Below, in pieces: positions 35,150 to 43,918 of a stretch of DNA of 56,080 nucleotides. The stretch spans positions 1-56,080 of the forward strand of contig LFSN01000009.1 of assembly GCA_001513125.1 (NCBI GenBank), in the 5' to 3' direction. The DNA comes from Clostridia bacterium DTU030 (lineage in GTDB: Bacteria > Bacillota > DTU030). Numbering within the stretch: position 1 is the first letter of the stretch; each line of letters starts with the position of its first letter. Below the pieces are notes generated by a model, which was given only the letters and a program-made list of their open reading frames with translations, was not told the DNA's origin and did no database searches. A program made the position numbers and the translations under genes.

Positions 35150-35611
35150 ATGGAAATCTTTGAACTCTTTGATAATTTAGAAGAGCTCATTGCGGAGGCA
35201 GGACGGATCCCGCTGACGGGCAAGGTGGTCGTAAATGAAGATGAGTTGATTGAAGTCATCGAGCAGATCAGGAATTCTTTACCCGACGAACTGCGCCAGG
35301 CAAGATGGGTTTTAAAAGAGCGGAAGCGGATTATTGCCGATGCCGAAAATGAAGCCCGGGAGATAGTACAGCAGGCCAAGGATTACACTGCTAAACTGGT
35401 CGATGAAAATGAAATAACGAAACTGGCCAGGCAGCAGGCCGAGGAAATACTCCTGAAGGCCCAGGAGGAGGCCAGAGAGATCCGCCTGGGCTCCCACGCC
35501 TATGCAGAAAGGGTCCTGGTAAAGGTGGAGGAGGTCCTCGACAATTTGACCGAATCGGTGCAGCGGGGTCGGGCCGAGCTGAAAAAGGATGAGGAGAGGG
35601 CTCAAGGCTAG
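35150..35611 (+). CDS. coiled-coil protein of unknown function downstream of coaD
   Basis: I do not recognise a characterised family. The 153-residue, strongly charged protein has a short N-terminal domain (about 1-55, with MEIFELFDNLEELI and a Val/Asp-rich stretch) and a long alpha-helical coiled coil (about 55-150) rich in Glu, Ala, Arg and Gln, of the type found in ATP synthase stalk subunits and DivIVA; such genes are often called ATPase in clostridial genomes. No nucleotide-binding motif is present. ATG 35150 has GGGGAGGG upstream. It follows coaD by 39 bp and converges with ylbJ, ending 4 bp from its stop. Confidence 0.75.
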   Translation: MEIFELFDNLEELIAEAGRIPLTGKVVVNEDELIEVIEQIRNSLPDELRQARWVLKERKRIIADAENEAREIVQQAKDYTAKLVDENEITKLARQQAEEILLKAQEEAREIRLGSHAYAERVLVKVEEVLDNLTESVQRGRAELKKDEERAQG

Positions 35612-35615
35612 GATT

Positions 35616-36905
35616 TCAATTTCCCTTTTTGATCCAGAAGGGAATCAAGCGGATCCTGGTGATAATATTGTAGGCTGCGGACAGAAGGCAGAGGAGGAGC
35701 AGGACGCCCCCTATTCTGGTGCCGATATAGCGAAACCGCACAATAGGGTAGGCCCAGACCGGCAGGGCTGCCGCCTGGGAAAAGACGGGCAGGGCAAGAT
35801 TGGTGAGGACCGGAGCCCCGTATTTAAATAGGAACACGGCTACTATTGCCGAAAGGATGCCGTGGAGAAAGCGGGCCAGGACGAAGGGCGTCATCCGGAT
35901 ATCGGTATCGTTGACAACGGCGGCCACCTGGCAGTGGACGGAGATGCCGCTCCAGGAAATGATGCCGCTGGCGATGGCAACCCGCTGGATGAGGGGAGCC
36001 AGCCCGGGCCCGGCGCTGTTGGCGGCCGAACTGGCCAGGTTGCAGCCAATGGTCACTTCAAAGAGGCCGCTGATGCAGGCCTCGGCCAGGGTTGGCTGCA
36101 GTCCAAGGGGGATGAGGAGCCTGGCAATAAAATGTCCCAGCATCCTCGTCAAGCCCACAATGGTAGCAACCCGGATCACAACTGAGAAGAGGATGATAAA
36201 GCCTCCGACCAGAAGGAGGGTATTGACCGATTGGCGGATGGAATCGCCCATCAATTGCCCGAAGGGCCGACCGTCCTCTATGCGGGCCCGGTAAAGGGCC
36301 TTCAATGCCCTGGTCATGATATTGCCCTGCTCTCCCTGCTCCTTTTTCGGGGGAGCAGACACAGGGTCTTCCTGGCGGCCGTAGAAACGAAGGAGGATTC
36401 CGACCATGATGGTGGAGATATAATGGGAGAGGGATATGGTGACACCAACGGGGGCCAGTCCGAACATGCCCACAGCGACGGCACCGAACATGAAAAGGGG
36501 GTCGGCGGTGTTGGAAAAACTCATGAGCCGCTCGGCTTCAGTCCGGGACACCAGCTCCCTGCGCCTCAGCTCGGCTGTCAGGGCAGCGCCAACGGGGTAG
36601 CCCGAGGCCAGGCCCATGGCGACAACGAAGGCACCGGCTCCGGGAATATTAAAGATAGGGCGCATAAAGGGTTCCAGGAGGACCCCCAGGAAGTGGACGA
36701 CGCCGAGGCCCATGAGGATCTGTCCGGCAATAAAAAAAGGCAGGAGGGCCGGGAAAACAATTTCAAACCAGACCTGCAGACCCTGGGCAGCAGCTTCAAA
36801 GGAAGCATCGGGGTATTGAACCATACATACGGTGAGAAATATGGCACCAAAGGCCATAATGTAGGCGATAAAATACCCCCTGAGGCGCTTGGATTTCTGC
36901 TGCAC
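35616..36905 (-). CDS. ylbJ: sporulation integral membrane protein YlbJ
   Basis: Nucleoside-transporter-like (gate domain) membrane protein required for normal spores in B. subtilis. The 429-residue protein has about ten hydrophobic segments; recognisable blocks are VFPALLPFFIAGQILMGLG, GLASGYPVGA, LMSFSNTADPLFM and the C-terminal SGISVHCQVAAVV. GTG 36905 is used: AAAGGGGGA lies 7 nt upstream and 17 additional in-frame codons have no support. It is transcribed opposite to coaD and to the next gene; in B. subtilis it lies in the coaD-ylbJ-ylbK-ylbL-ylbM series on one strand. Confidence 0.92.
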   Translation of the reverse strand: MQQKSKRLRGYFIAYIMAFGAIFLTVCMVQYPDASFEAAAQGLQVWFEIVFPALLPFFIAGQILMGLGVVHFLGVLLEPFMRPIFNIPGAGAFVVAMGLASGYPVGAALTAELRRRELVSRTEAERLMSFSNTADPLFMFGAVAVGMFGLAPVGVTISLSHYISTIMVGILLRFYGRQEDPVSAPPKKEQGEQGNIMTRALKALYRARIEDGRPFGQLMGDSIRQSVNTLLLVGGFIILFSVVIRVATIVGLTRMLGHFIARLLIPLGLQPTLAEACISGLFEVTIGCNLASSAANSAGPGLAPLIQRVAIASGIISWSGISVHCQVAAVVNDTDIRMTPFVLARFLHGILSAIVAVFLFKYGAPVLTNLALPVFSQAAALPVWAYPIVRFRYIGTRIGGVLLLLCLLSAAYNIITRIRLIPFWIKKGN

Positions 36906-37070
36906 CGGTAAATCCCCCTTTCCTGTCGGTACCCTGGTGGATATTCCCTCTGGCAACTCATAAAGATTATATTGTCAGGTTACCGACATTATGCCAGGGG
37001 TGGGGGAGAAAAAGGTGCAGGCTTAATATATTCCAACGCAGACCTTGGACCTCCAAGGGGAGGGGTAAAA

Positions 37071-37865
37071 ATGACAGGAAAGAAAAGAAAACTAGGCCTG
37101 GCTTTGGGTGCCGGTGCCCTGCGGGGGCTGTGTCATCTGGGTTTTTTGCAGGTTTTAAAAGATGAGGGGATCACTGCCGATTATGTGGCCGGAACCAGCA
37201 TTGGGGCCGTTATCGGCTCCCTGTATGCTGCCGGCATTGATTTGAAAACCCTGGCTGACATCGCCAAACACCTGCGCCTGCGCCACCTGGTTGATCCCGT
37301 CTTTCCCAGGCAGGGCCTGCTGCAGGGGAAGAATATAATGGAAATTTTGCAGCTCTTTCTCCGGGACATCACCTTTGCCGAGCTGCAGATCCCCCTGGCT
37401 GTGGTGGCTACCGACCTTGCCAGCGGCAGGGAGGTTGTGTTCCGGGAAGGACCGGTAGTTGAGGCCGTGCGGGCCAGTATTTCCATACCCGGCATCTTTA
37501 CTCCCTTGCGCCAGGGGAGACAGGTCCTGGTCGATGGTGCCCTGGTAAACCGGGTGCCCATAAGTACAGTGCGGGCCATGGGGGCGGAGAAGGTGATCGC
37601 CGTCAGCATCAACCCCTCCTTTTGCCCGGACCGCCTCAACAATGTTGCCGAGATAATCCTCCAGTCCTTTGCCCTCCTCCAGACCCAGGTTGTGGCCGAC
37701 AAATTACAGGAAGCCGATCTGGTAATTGAACCCAGGGTAGGGGATATTAATCCGGCCAGCCTGGATGATGCCGAGAGATGCATCGAGGAGGGGGCCGAAG
37801 CAGCCCGCCGCTTCCTGCCCCAGATTAAGGCCCTCCTTAACTCCCCTGCCCCTCAGCGGTGGTAA
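37071..37865 (+). CDS. patatin-like phospholipase/esterase (RssA/YlbK type)
   Basis: Likely lipid acyl hydrolase with a Ser-Asp dyad. The 264-residue protein has the oxyanion motif GAGALRG (13-19), the nucleophile motif GTSIG (S43) and the DGA motif (D155-A157). Length and order match bacterial RssA/NTE-type patatins; the natural substrate is unknown. ATG 37071 follows GGGGAGGGG at 5-6 nt; the frame is open upstream without support. The 3' end overlaps the convergent tmcAL gene by 29 bp. The B. subtilis equivalent is ylbK, in the same position relative to ylbJ and ylbM. Confidence 0.9.
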   Translation: MTGKKRKLGLALGAGALRGLCHLGFLQVLKDEGITADYVAGTSIGAVIGSLYAAGIDLKTLADIAKHLRLRHLVDPVFPRQGLLQGKNIMEILQLFLRDITFAELQIPLAVVATDLASGREVVFREGPVVEAVRASISIPGIFTPLRQGRQVLVDGALVNRVPISTVRAMGAEKVIAVSINPSFCPDRLNNVAEIILQSFALLQTQVVADKLQEADLVIEPRVGDINPASLDDAERCIEEGAEAARRFLPQIKALLNSPAPQRW

Positions 37866-39135
37866 TGACCAGGGGTTGGGTGTAATCCTGCCCGGCCTGG
37901 CGGGACCGGGGGCAGGGATAGGCCAGGACATAGAGATCGGTAGCAAGGCACTCTAATTCCCACATCCGGGCCGTTCGTTTCGATGCCTTGATGTGGGGGA
38001 CAAGATCCCGGGCCGGTTTTGTGATGAGGGGCAGGGTTGCTCTTTTTTTAATATATTTGAGCAGCTGCCTGCCCCGGGGCGTAAAGCCCAGGAGGCGGAG
38101 GTAACAGGGGTCCCCCTGGGGGGAAAAGTCCCTGGCATCATCGACGGTAAAATTGAAGAGGAAATGAAGGAGGAGCCTCTGGAGGCGGGTGCGGGTATAG
38201 CGCTTTGTCTTGAGGGCAGCCAGGAGATCCTCGATGGTGCCTGCAGAACGGGCGGCATCTTTGAGGCGGTTTTCCAGGCCCTCCCCTACACCAGCCATCT
38301 GCCGGAGCTCGGCCAGGGGTGTCCGCCGCAGTAAGGTGATGATTTGGGGGGCAAAGGAATCGATGAAGACGGGAGCCCTCCCTGCCTCTATTTCCTCCCC
38401 GAGTATCTGCCAGGCCCTGGCCGGCATGAACTTAAGGAGGGGGGGATACTGCTTGTTCTCATAGAGGGCCAGTCTGATGGCGGTGGCACTGGCAATCCTG
38501 TTTGTCAGTTTCTCCTCATGGTAGCCGGCCCCCAGGCGGGGAATGGTGAGGGGGCGGATACTGCTCCTGGTTTGGGCCAGGGCCTGGAGGTATTCCAGGC
38601 CAAGGATATTATTGGGATGGCGGATCAGGGCCCCTACCTCCTCTGCCCTCAGCCCTTCCAGGCCGGGAATAGCCTTTTCTTTATGATAATCGACCAGGGC
38701 CATGGAACGGGCGGCCGGGAAGGGATAGCCCTCATTGAGGTAGCCCTTCAACCTTTCCCTGAAGGGAGGGTTTTCCTGGCCTAAAAAATCGGCCAGGGCC
38801 TTTAGCTCTGTGATATGTCCATGCTCACTGCCAAAGACCAGGTAATCCACCACCCCGGTGGCTTCCAGCAACTTGACAGCCCCGCCGGCAAAGCCCTGGG
38901 CATGTCGGACCGCATACACGACCGGCAATTCGAAAACCAGATCGGCGCCATTTTCCAGGGCCATCCTGGTCCGGGCCCACTTGTTCACCACCGCCGGTTC
39001 ACCCCGCTGGGTGAAGTTGCCGCCCAGGATGCAAAGGAGAAAATCGGCCTTCGTCAAACGCCGCGCCTCTTTAAGATGATGGCGGTGGCCATTGTGGAGG
39101 GGGTTGTATTCGGCAATTACTCCCGCTACCCGCAT
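37837..39135 (-). CDS. tmcAL: tRNA(Met) cytidine acetate ligase (YlbM)
   Basis: Uses ATP and acetate to make N4-acetylcytidine at the wobble position of elongator tRNA(Met). The 432-residue protein has the nucleotidyltransferase N terminus VAGVIAEYNPLHNGHRHHL with the HNGH motif, GGNFTQRGEPAV and NGADLVFELP. AGGAGGTGAGAATA precedes ATG 39135; the GTG three codons upstream is part of the ribosome binding site. It converges on and overlaps the patatin gene by 29 bp. B. subtilis ylbM lies in the same cluster. Confidence 0.94.
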   Translation of the reverse strand: MRVAGVIAEYNPLHNGHRHHLKEARRLTKADFLLCILGGNFTQRGEPAVVNKWARTRMALENGADLVFELPVVYAVRHAQGFAGGAVKLLEATGVVDYLVFGSEHGHITELKALADFLGQENPPFRERLKGYLNEGYPFPAARSMALVDYHKEKAIPGLEGLRAEEVGALIRHPNNILGLEYLQALAQTRSSIRPLTIPRLGAGYHEEKLTNRIASATAIRLALYENKQYPPLLKFMPARAWQILGEEIEAGRAPVFIDSFAPQIITLLRRTPLAELRQMAGVGEGLENRLKDAARSAGTIEDLLAALKTKRYTRTRLQRLLLHFLFNFTVDDARDFSPQGDPCYLRLLGFTPRGRQLLKYIKKRATLPLITKPARDLVPHIKASKRTARMWELECLATDLYVLAYPCPRSRQAGQDYTQPLVITTAEGQGS

Positions 39136-39456
39136 TATTCTCACCTCCTGGGAGTTATTCGGGATATTAGTTTAAGTTCCTGCTCCTTCTTTGTCCCTTC
39201 TTTAACAAGGAGAGGAGGAATTTCCCTTTTCATGTCGAAAGGGAAAAAGGGCTGTAAACACAGGAGTGTAGGGAAATACAGCGAGGAGCGTAGCTGGTGG
39301 TATAACCAGGGACAAGTTTTAGAGGGGGGCTGGTTCCACCGGCCCCGACCTCTTGTGTAGTTAGCAGTAATTGGGGAAGAATATTTGTGTAGCTGTACTG
39401 TACCATGGTTTCCTTGCACCTGTGTTCTAAACATTATTATAAGGGAGGTTGCTAAG
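39136..39456. other. 321-bp divergent intergenic region between tmcAL and pta
   Basis: No gene is supported. Its main content is a chain of stem-loops (39221-39353), listed separately. A TTGCAC at 39414 could be a -35 for pta, but the TATTAT that follows is only 15 bp away, so the promoter is uncertain. The pta ribosome binding site AAGGGAGG is at 39441-39448. Confidence 0.5.
39221..39353 (+). ncRNA. candidate structured RNA or leader upstream of pta
   Basis: Four consecutive hairpins: (1) TTTCCCTTT 39221-39229 with AAAGGGAAA 39238-39246; (2) GCTGTA 39251-39256 with TACAGC 39277-39282, enclosing ACAC-AGGA-GTGT; (3) CTGGT 39294-39298 with ACCAG 39305-39309; (4) a 13-bp stem, 39321-39333 with 39339-39353, with a 2-nt bulge and loop TTCCA. 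It matches no riboswitch consensus I know, and no T-tract follows the last stem. The strand is chosen because pta lies downstream; hairpins read similarly on the other strand. Confidence 0.4.
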
Positions 39457-40452
39457 GTGGATATTTTGACTCGAATTAAAGAAAAGGCGAAAACCCAGGT
39501 AAAAACCATTGTCCTGCCTGAAGCCCTAGATGCGCGGATGCTGAAGGCGGCCCAAATAGTTAAGGCCGAAGGAACCGCCAACCCTATACTCTTGGGCTAT
39601 CGGGCCGAGATTGAGGTAGCAGCCGCCAAAATAGGGGTAGATCTGGATGGAATCGAGATTATCGAGCCAAAGTCATCCCCCAAAACCGAGGCTTACAGCC
39701 AGGCCCTCTATGAACTGCGCCGACACAAGGGGTTAACCCTGGAGCAGGCCCGGGAATTGATCGGTGAACCCATGTATTATGCGGCCATGATGGTCAAAGA
39801 AGGGGATGCCGACGGCTATGTGGCAGGGGCTGCCAACACTACTGCCGATGTCTTTCGCCCGGCCTTGCAGATCATAAAGACGGCTCCAGGCATCCCCATT
39901 GTCTCCAGTGCCTTCATAATGATAGTCCCCGACTGTGACATGGGAGAAGATGGAGTTTTCGTTTTTGCCGACTGTGCCCTGAATCCCGACCCGACGGCGG
40001 AACAACTGGCCGCCATTGCCATTGCCTCGGCCCAAACGGCCAGGTCCCTGCTGGGAATGGAGCCCCGGGTTGCCCTCCTTTCCTTCTCGACCAAGGGCAG
40101 TGCCCAGCACCCCCTGGTGGACAAGGTAGTAGAGGCAACCAGGTTGGTCCAGGAAAAGGCGCCCCAACTGTTGGTCGATGGAGAACTGCAGCTTGATGCC
40201 GCCATTGTCCCGGCCGTTGGTACCAAGAAGGCTCCGGAAAGCGAAATAGCCGGCAAGGCCAACGTCCTCATCTTCCCGGATCTCCAGTCGGGGAATATCG
40301 GTTACAAACTGGTGGAACGCCTGGCCAAGGCAGCTGCAGTAGGTCCTGTTACCCAGGGAATGGCCCGGCCCGTCAACGACCTTTCCCGGGGGTGCAGCGT
40401 CGAGGATGTTGTCAGCGTCATTGCCATCACGGCTGTCCAGGCCCAGGAATAG
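39457..40452 (+). CDS. pta: phosphate acetyltransferase
   Basis: Interconverts acetyl-CoA and acetyl phosphate; with acetate kinase it yields ATP from acetyl-CoA or activates acetate. The 331 residues form a single Pta catalytic domain (PTA_PTB family), with [37 protein letters not shown] and [15 protein letters not shown]. The SGNIGYK motif and 331-residue length indicate Pta rather than phosphotransbutyrylase. GTG 39457 has AAGGGAGG 8 nt upstream; upstream in-frame codons are leader. ackA follows after 23 bp. Confidence 0.95.
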   Translation: MDILTRIKEKAKTQVKTIVLPEALDARMLKAAQIVKAEGTANPILLGYRAEIEVAAAKIGVDLDGIEIIEPKSSPKTEAYSQALYELRRHKGLTLEQARELIGEPMYYAAMMVKEGDADGYVAGAANTTADVFRPALQIIKTAPGIPIVSSAFIMIVPDCDMGEDGVFVFADCALNPDPTAEQLAAIAIASAQTARSLLGMEPRVALLSFSTKGSAQHPLVDKVVEATRLVQEKAPQLLVDGELQLDAAIVPAVGTKKAPESEIAGKANVLIFPDLQSGNIGYKLVERLAKAAAVGPVTQGMARPVNDLSRGCSVEDVVSVIAITAVQAQE

Positions 40453-40475
40453 GATGCGAAGGAGGAAGGGTCATT

Positions 40476-41699
40476 ATGAAAATATTGGTGTTAAATTGTG
40501 GCAGCTCTTCTCTTAAGTACCAGCTTATCGACATGGAACAGGAGAAGGTCATGGCCCAGGGTTTGCTGGAAAGGATTGGCATCCCGGGCTCCTTGCTCAC
40601 CCACATCCCCAATGGGAATGCCGGGGAAAAGGTGAAAATTTCCAAAGAGGTTCCCGATCATAAAGTGGGAATCCAGATGGTCATTGACGCCCTCCAGGAC
40701 GAAAACCATGGCGTCATCGAAGACATGGGAGAAATAGACGCCGTTGGCCACCGGGTTGTTCACGGGGGCGAGAAATTCGCCGATTCGGTTATTATCGATG
40801 AGGAAGTTATGAAGGTTCTCCATGAATGTTCGGAGCTGGCTCCCCTCCACAATCCGGCCAACATTATGGGGATCGAGGCCTGCAGCAGTTTGATGCCGGG
40901 GGTTCCCCAGGTGGCCGTCTTTGATACCGCATTTCACCAGACCGTGCCCAAGGAAGCCCATATCTATGGGGTACCCTACGAGTATTATGAGAAATACGCC
41001 GTGCGCCGCTACGGTTTCCACGGCACTTCCCACAAGTACGTGGCCCGGCGGTGTGCCAGGCTGATGGACCGTCCCCTGGAGGAATTAAAGATTGTCACCT
41101 GCCACCTGGGCAACGGCTGCAGCCTGACGGCTGTCAAGAACGGTATTTCCATTGATACCAGCCTGGGCTTCGGCACCATCTCGGGGCCCATCATGGGTAC
41201 CCGTTGTGGCGATGTGGATCCGGCCGTCATTCCCTTCTTGATGGAAAAGGAGGGCCTGACTGCCGCCGAAATGAACGATATCCTTTATAAAAAGAGCGGC
41301 TTGCTGGCAATATCCGGTGTAAGCAGCGACATGCGGGATATTGAAGAGGCGGCGGAAAAGGGCAATGAAAGGGCCCAGTTAGCCCTGGACATCTTTGCTT
41401 ACTTGAACCGGAAGTATATTGGCGCCTATGCCGCTGCCATGGGCGGGGTCGATGCCATTGTCTTTACGGCGGGCATCGGTGAAAACGGCATTGCCATCCG
41501 GGAAGAGATTTGCCGTGGCCTGGAGTTTTTGGGAGCCGTCATCGATCCTGAAAAGAACAAGGTCCGGGGGAAAGAAGCGGAGGTAAGCCGCGACGACTCG
41601 GCCGTAAAGATCTTCGTTATCCCCACCAACGAGGAACTGATGATTGCCCAGGATACCCTGGAACTGGTCAAGGGCCGGGGTTGCTGTTGCTGCCAGTAG
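40476..41699 (+). CDS. ackA: acetate kinase
   Basis: Transfers the phosphoryl group of acetyl phosphate to ADP. The 407-residue protein has the ASKHA signatures: [10 protein letters not shown] at the N terminus, [24 protein letters not shown], and [13 protein letters not shown] 40476 follows GGAGGAAGGG. The last residues are GRGCCCCQ; a run of four cysteines at the C terminus is not usual for acetate kinase. With pta it forms the substrate-level phosphorylation module expected in a fermenting or acetogenic clostridium. Confidence 0.96.
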   Translation: MKILVLNCGSSSLKYQLIDMEQEKVMAQGLLERIGIPGSLLTHIPNGNAGEKVKISKEVPDHKVGIQMVIDALQDENHGVIEDMGEIDAVGHRVVHGGEKFADSVIIDEEVMKVLHECSELAPLHNPANIMGIEACSSLMPGVPQVAVFDTAFHQTVPKEAHIYGVPYEYYEKYAVRRYGFHGTSHKYVARRCARLMDRPLEELKIVTCHLGNGCSLTAVKNGISIDTSLGFGTISGPIMGTRCGDVDPAVIPFLMEKEGLTAAEMNDILYKKSGLLAISGVSSDMRDIEEAAEKGNERAQLALDIFAYLNRKYIGAYAAAMGGVDAIVFTAGIGENGIAIREEICRGLEFLGAVIDPEKNKVRGKEAEVSRDDSAVKIFVIPTNEELMIAQDTLELVKGRGCCCCQ

Positions 41700-41769
41700 C
41701 CGGATAGCTTTGGCCGGTTGAAAAGTAATCATGACCTAGAATTTTCATCTCTCAAACGGGTTCGATTTT

Positions 41770-41850
41770 TTCGGGCAGTGACACAGCTTACCCCTTTGGG
41801 ACTTGGATATGGTGTCGCTGCCCCTTCTCACTTGCCAGTGTCGTCGCAAT
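41770..41850. repeat. palindromic intergenic repeat, copy C
   Basis: It shares with copy A the left block TTCGGGCAGYGACACA (one difference), the right stem arm GTGTCGCTG and the block CTCACTTGCC (identical). The compound hairpin is conserved: 41773-41784 pairs with 41812-41823 over 12 positions including one G-U, with a CCC/GGG inner stem around TTT. The inner sequence differs from copy A while pairing is kept. TCGTC.CAAT to the right is also shared. It lies between ackA and yceD. Confidence 0.65.
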
Positions 41851-41915
41851 TCCGGTACCCATTATCCCACCATCGACTACCGACGGCAGACTACCATTAA
41901 ACTGGCTTGGTTGAC

Positions 41916-41945
41916 TTGACAAGGGGAAAGGTTACTACTTATAAT
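41916..41945 (+). promoter_or_regulatory. sigma-A promoter for yceD-rpmF
   Basis: Consensus TTGACA (41916-41921) and consensus TATAAT (41940-41945), 18 bp apart, 31 bp upstream of the yceD start. Both hexamers are perfect. Confidence 0.85.
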
Positions 41946-41976
41946 GAAGGTTGTTTAGTAGGGGGAGGGAACCCCT

Positions 41977-42498
41977 GTGAGAATCAATGTTGCCGATCTG
42001 AAAAAGACCCCGGGAGCGCAAACTGAGGTTAGCCTGGAGGGGACCTTGCCTTCCTTTGCGGAAGAGGCGGTTCAGGAGGTAACCCTCCTCTCGCCGGTTA
42101 AGGCGGATTTACGGCTGAAGAATATCGACGGAGTCATCCTGGTAGAAGGCCAGATAAGGGTAGAGTTATCCTTAAGCTGCAGCCGCTGCCTGGAGAAATT
42201 CTCCCAGAAGCTTGAAGTCGCCATCAGCGAGGCCTTTTCCGAGACCGGAGACTTCCCGGGAAATGGAAGGGAAGAGGAGGATGGCATCAACTTCTTTTCC
42301 GGCAATAACATCGATCTCACTGCGGCAATCAGGGAAAACCTGCTGGCAGCTCTGCCCATGAAAGCAACCTGCCGCCAAGACTGCCGGGGCCTGTGTCCCC
42401 GCTGTGGTCAGAATCTCAATCTTGCCGAGTGTGGCTGCCAGCGGCAGGAGATAGATCCCCGGCTGGCAGGTTTAGCCAAGTTGTTGGAAAGGAAATAA
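41977..42498 (+). CDS. yceD: YceD family protein (DUF177)
   Basis: Conserved protein encoded next to rpmF in most bacteria; it is linked to 23S rRNA accumulation in plants and E. coli, with no defined enzymatic activity. The 173-residue product has the paired-cysteine strand LSCSRCLEKF (typical CxRC motif) and, near the C terminus, a cysteine-rich end CRQDCRGLCPRCGQNLN ... CGC that may bind zinc. GTG 41977 follows GGGGGAGGGAACC. B. subtilis ylbN is the equivalent, again before rpmF. Confidence 0.9.
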   Translation: MRINVADLKKTPGAQTEVSLEGTLPSFAEEAVQEVTLLSPVKADLRLKNIDGVILVEGQIRVELSLSCSRCLEKFSQKLEVAISEAFSETGDFPGNGREEEDGINFFSGNNIDLTAAIRENLLAALPMKATCRQDCRGLCPRCGQNLNLAECGCQRQEIDPRLAGLAKLLERK

Positions 42499-42539
42499 AC
42501 AAGAAGCATTAAAGGCTGTATGGAAAGGGGTGTCCAGGA

Positions 42540-42719
42540 ATGGCTGTACCGAAGAAAAAAATGAGCAGGGCCAGGCGTGACCGCCGCCGTGCCCACTGGA
42601 AACTTACCTTACCCGGTTTAATGGCCTGTCCGCGCTGCCACGAACCCAAATTGAGCCACAGGGTTTGCTCCAATTGCGGCTACTATAAAAACCGGCAGGT
42701 TGTGAACCAGGAAGAATAA
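42540..42719 (+). CDS. rpmF: 50S ribosomal protein L32
   Basis: Large-subunit ribosomal protein of 59 residues from ATG 42540 to TAA 42717. It begins [20 protein letters not shown], the universal L32 N terminus, and carries a four-cysteine zinc ribbon (CPRC ... CSNC), followed by GYYKNRQV. It starts 41 bp after yceD and is followed by a strong terminator, so yceD-rpmF is one short operon with its own promoter. A zinc-containing form, as also seen for L28 here. Confidence 0.95.
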   Translation: MAVPKKKMSRARRDRRRAHWKLTLPGLMACPRCHEPKLSHRVCSNCGYYKNRQVVNQEE

Positions 42720-42744
42720 GGGAATTTCAAGTATGGGACTGGAA

Positions 42745-42786
42745 AACAAGGAAATCCTCCATATGGAAGGGATTTCCTTGTTTTTT
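42745..42786 (+). terminator. terminator after rpmF
   Basis: A perfect 13-bp stem (42745-42757 with 42770-42782) with a 12-nt loop, followed by Ts. It is the strongest terminator in the window. Confidence 0.9.
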
Positions 42787-42808
42787 GGAATTGTCCGTCC
42801 CCAATTCC

Positions 42809-42837
42809 TTGTCCTGCCCTAAATAGCGGTGTATACT
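42809..42837 (+). promoter_or_regulatory. promoter for plsX
   Basis: TTGTCC (42809-42814), 17 bp, TATACT (42832-42837), 77 bp upstream of plsX. No FapR-type operator is recognised. Confidence 0.6.
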
Positions 42838-42913
42838 ATCTATACCAGATGCTAGGGCCGGTTATTATTAATGGTTGTACTGGTTTCCTTGCTCCATTAA
42901 GGAGGGAAAAAGG

Positions 42914-43918
42914 GTGAAGATTGCCGTTGATGCCATGGGCGGCGACTATGCGCCCCGGGAGCTGGTCCGGGGAACTGTCGCAGCCCTGCAGAAGCAGGAG
43001 GAATTGGAGGTCCTTTTAGTTGGCAGGCCCGAGGAGCTGGAGGCCGAACTGGAAGCCTGCGGCTGGGAAGGGGCCGGGGGGATAAGGATTGTTCCCGCCC
43101 AGGATGTGATTGCCATGGATGAGAATCCGGGCCTGGCCCTGCGGCGCAAGAAAGAAGCTTCGGTAGTTGTTGCTGCCCGGCTAGTTAAGGAAAGGGAGGC
43201 GGCAGCCTTTGTTTCGGCGGGAAATACGGGTGCCGCCATGGGGGCAGCCCTCTTTCAAATGGGCCGGATCAAAGGGGTTGCCAGACCGGCCATCGCTTCT
43301 CCCTTTCCCACTGCCCGGGGCCTCTGCCTGCTCCTGGACGCCGGCGCCAATGCCGATGCCCGCCCGGTCTACTTGGAGCAGTTTGCCCATATGGGGGCAA
43401 TTTATGCGGAGAATGTGTGGGGAATACCAAATCCCAGGGTGGGCCTTTTAAATATCGGGAGCGAGGCGGAAAAGGGAAATGAGCTGAGCCGGGAGACCTA
43501 CCAGCTCCTGGCCCGTTCCAGCCTCAACTTTGTCGGGAATGTAGAGGGCAGGGAGCTGCCCGCCGGGGTTGTGGATGTCATCATCTGTGATGGTTTTGTC
43601 GGCAATATAATCTTAAAACTGGCCGAAGGGCTGGCCTTTGCCCTCATGGAGAGGCTCAAGGGGGAGCTCGAGGCAGAGTTTCGCACCAGGCTGGGTGCGG
43701 CCCTGGCCCTGCCGGCCTTCCGCCGTTTCAAAAAGGGCCTCGATTACCAGGAGTATGGTGGCGCCCCCCTCCTGGGTGTCAAGGGGATTTGCATAATCAG
43801 CCACGGGAGCTCCAAAGCCAGGGCCATTGAAAACGCCATTGGCGCGGCAGTGGCAGCGGTGCAAAGGGATGTCGTGGCCAAAATCCAGGAAAAGATGCGG
43901 GCTTTCACGGGGGATTAA
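42914..43918 (+). CDS. plsX: phosphate acyltransferase PlsX
   Basis: Converts acyl-ACP to acyl-phosphate for phospholipid synthesis via PlsY. The 334-residue protein starts VKIAVDAMGGDYAPRE, with SAGNTGAAMGAALF, PTARGLCLLLDAGAN and ICDGFVGNIILKL. GTG 42914 follows AAGGAGGGAAAAAGG; upstream in-frame codons are leader. In Bacillus the next genes are fabD and fabG before acpP, and fapR precedes plsX; all three are missing here. FakA/FakB, encoded 15 kb upstream, feed the same acyl-phosphate pool. Confidence 0.95.
   Translation: MKIAVDAMGGDYAPRELVRGTVAALQKQEELEVLLVGRPEELEAELEACGWEGAGGIRIVPAQDVIAMDENPGLALRRKKEASVVVAARLVKEREAAAFVSAGNTGAAMGAALFQMGRIKGVARPAIASPFPTARGLCLLLDAGANADARPVYLEQFAHMGAIYAENVWGIPNPRVGLLNIGSEAEKGNELSRETYQLLARSSLNFVGNVEGRELPAGVVDVIICDGFVGNIILKLAEGLAFALMERLKGELEAEFRTRLGAALALPAFRRFKKGLDYQEYGGAPLLGVKGICIISHGSSKARAIENAIGAAVAAVQRDVVAKIQEKMRAFTGD

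Noticed and set aside
36231-36911. 226-codon + strand frame opposite ylbJ
   Set aside because: Antisense shadow with a Gly/His/Glu-rich composition and no start signals.
39321-39353. GGTTCCACC-containing hairpin, considered as a T-box antiterminator or its reverse complement
   Set aside because: The T-box consensus TGGnACCGCG is not matched, no stem I or specifier loop is seen, and the next - strand gene is not a typical T-box target.
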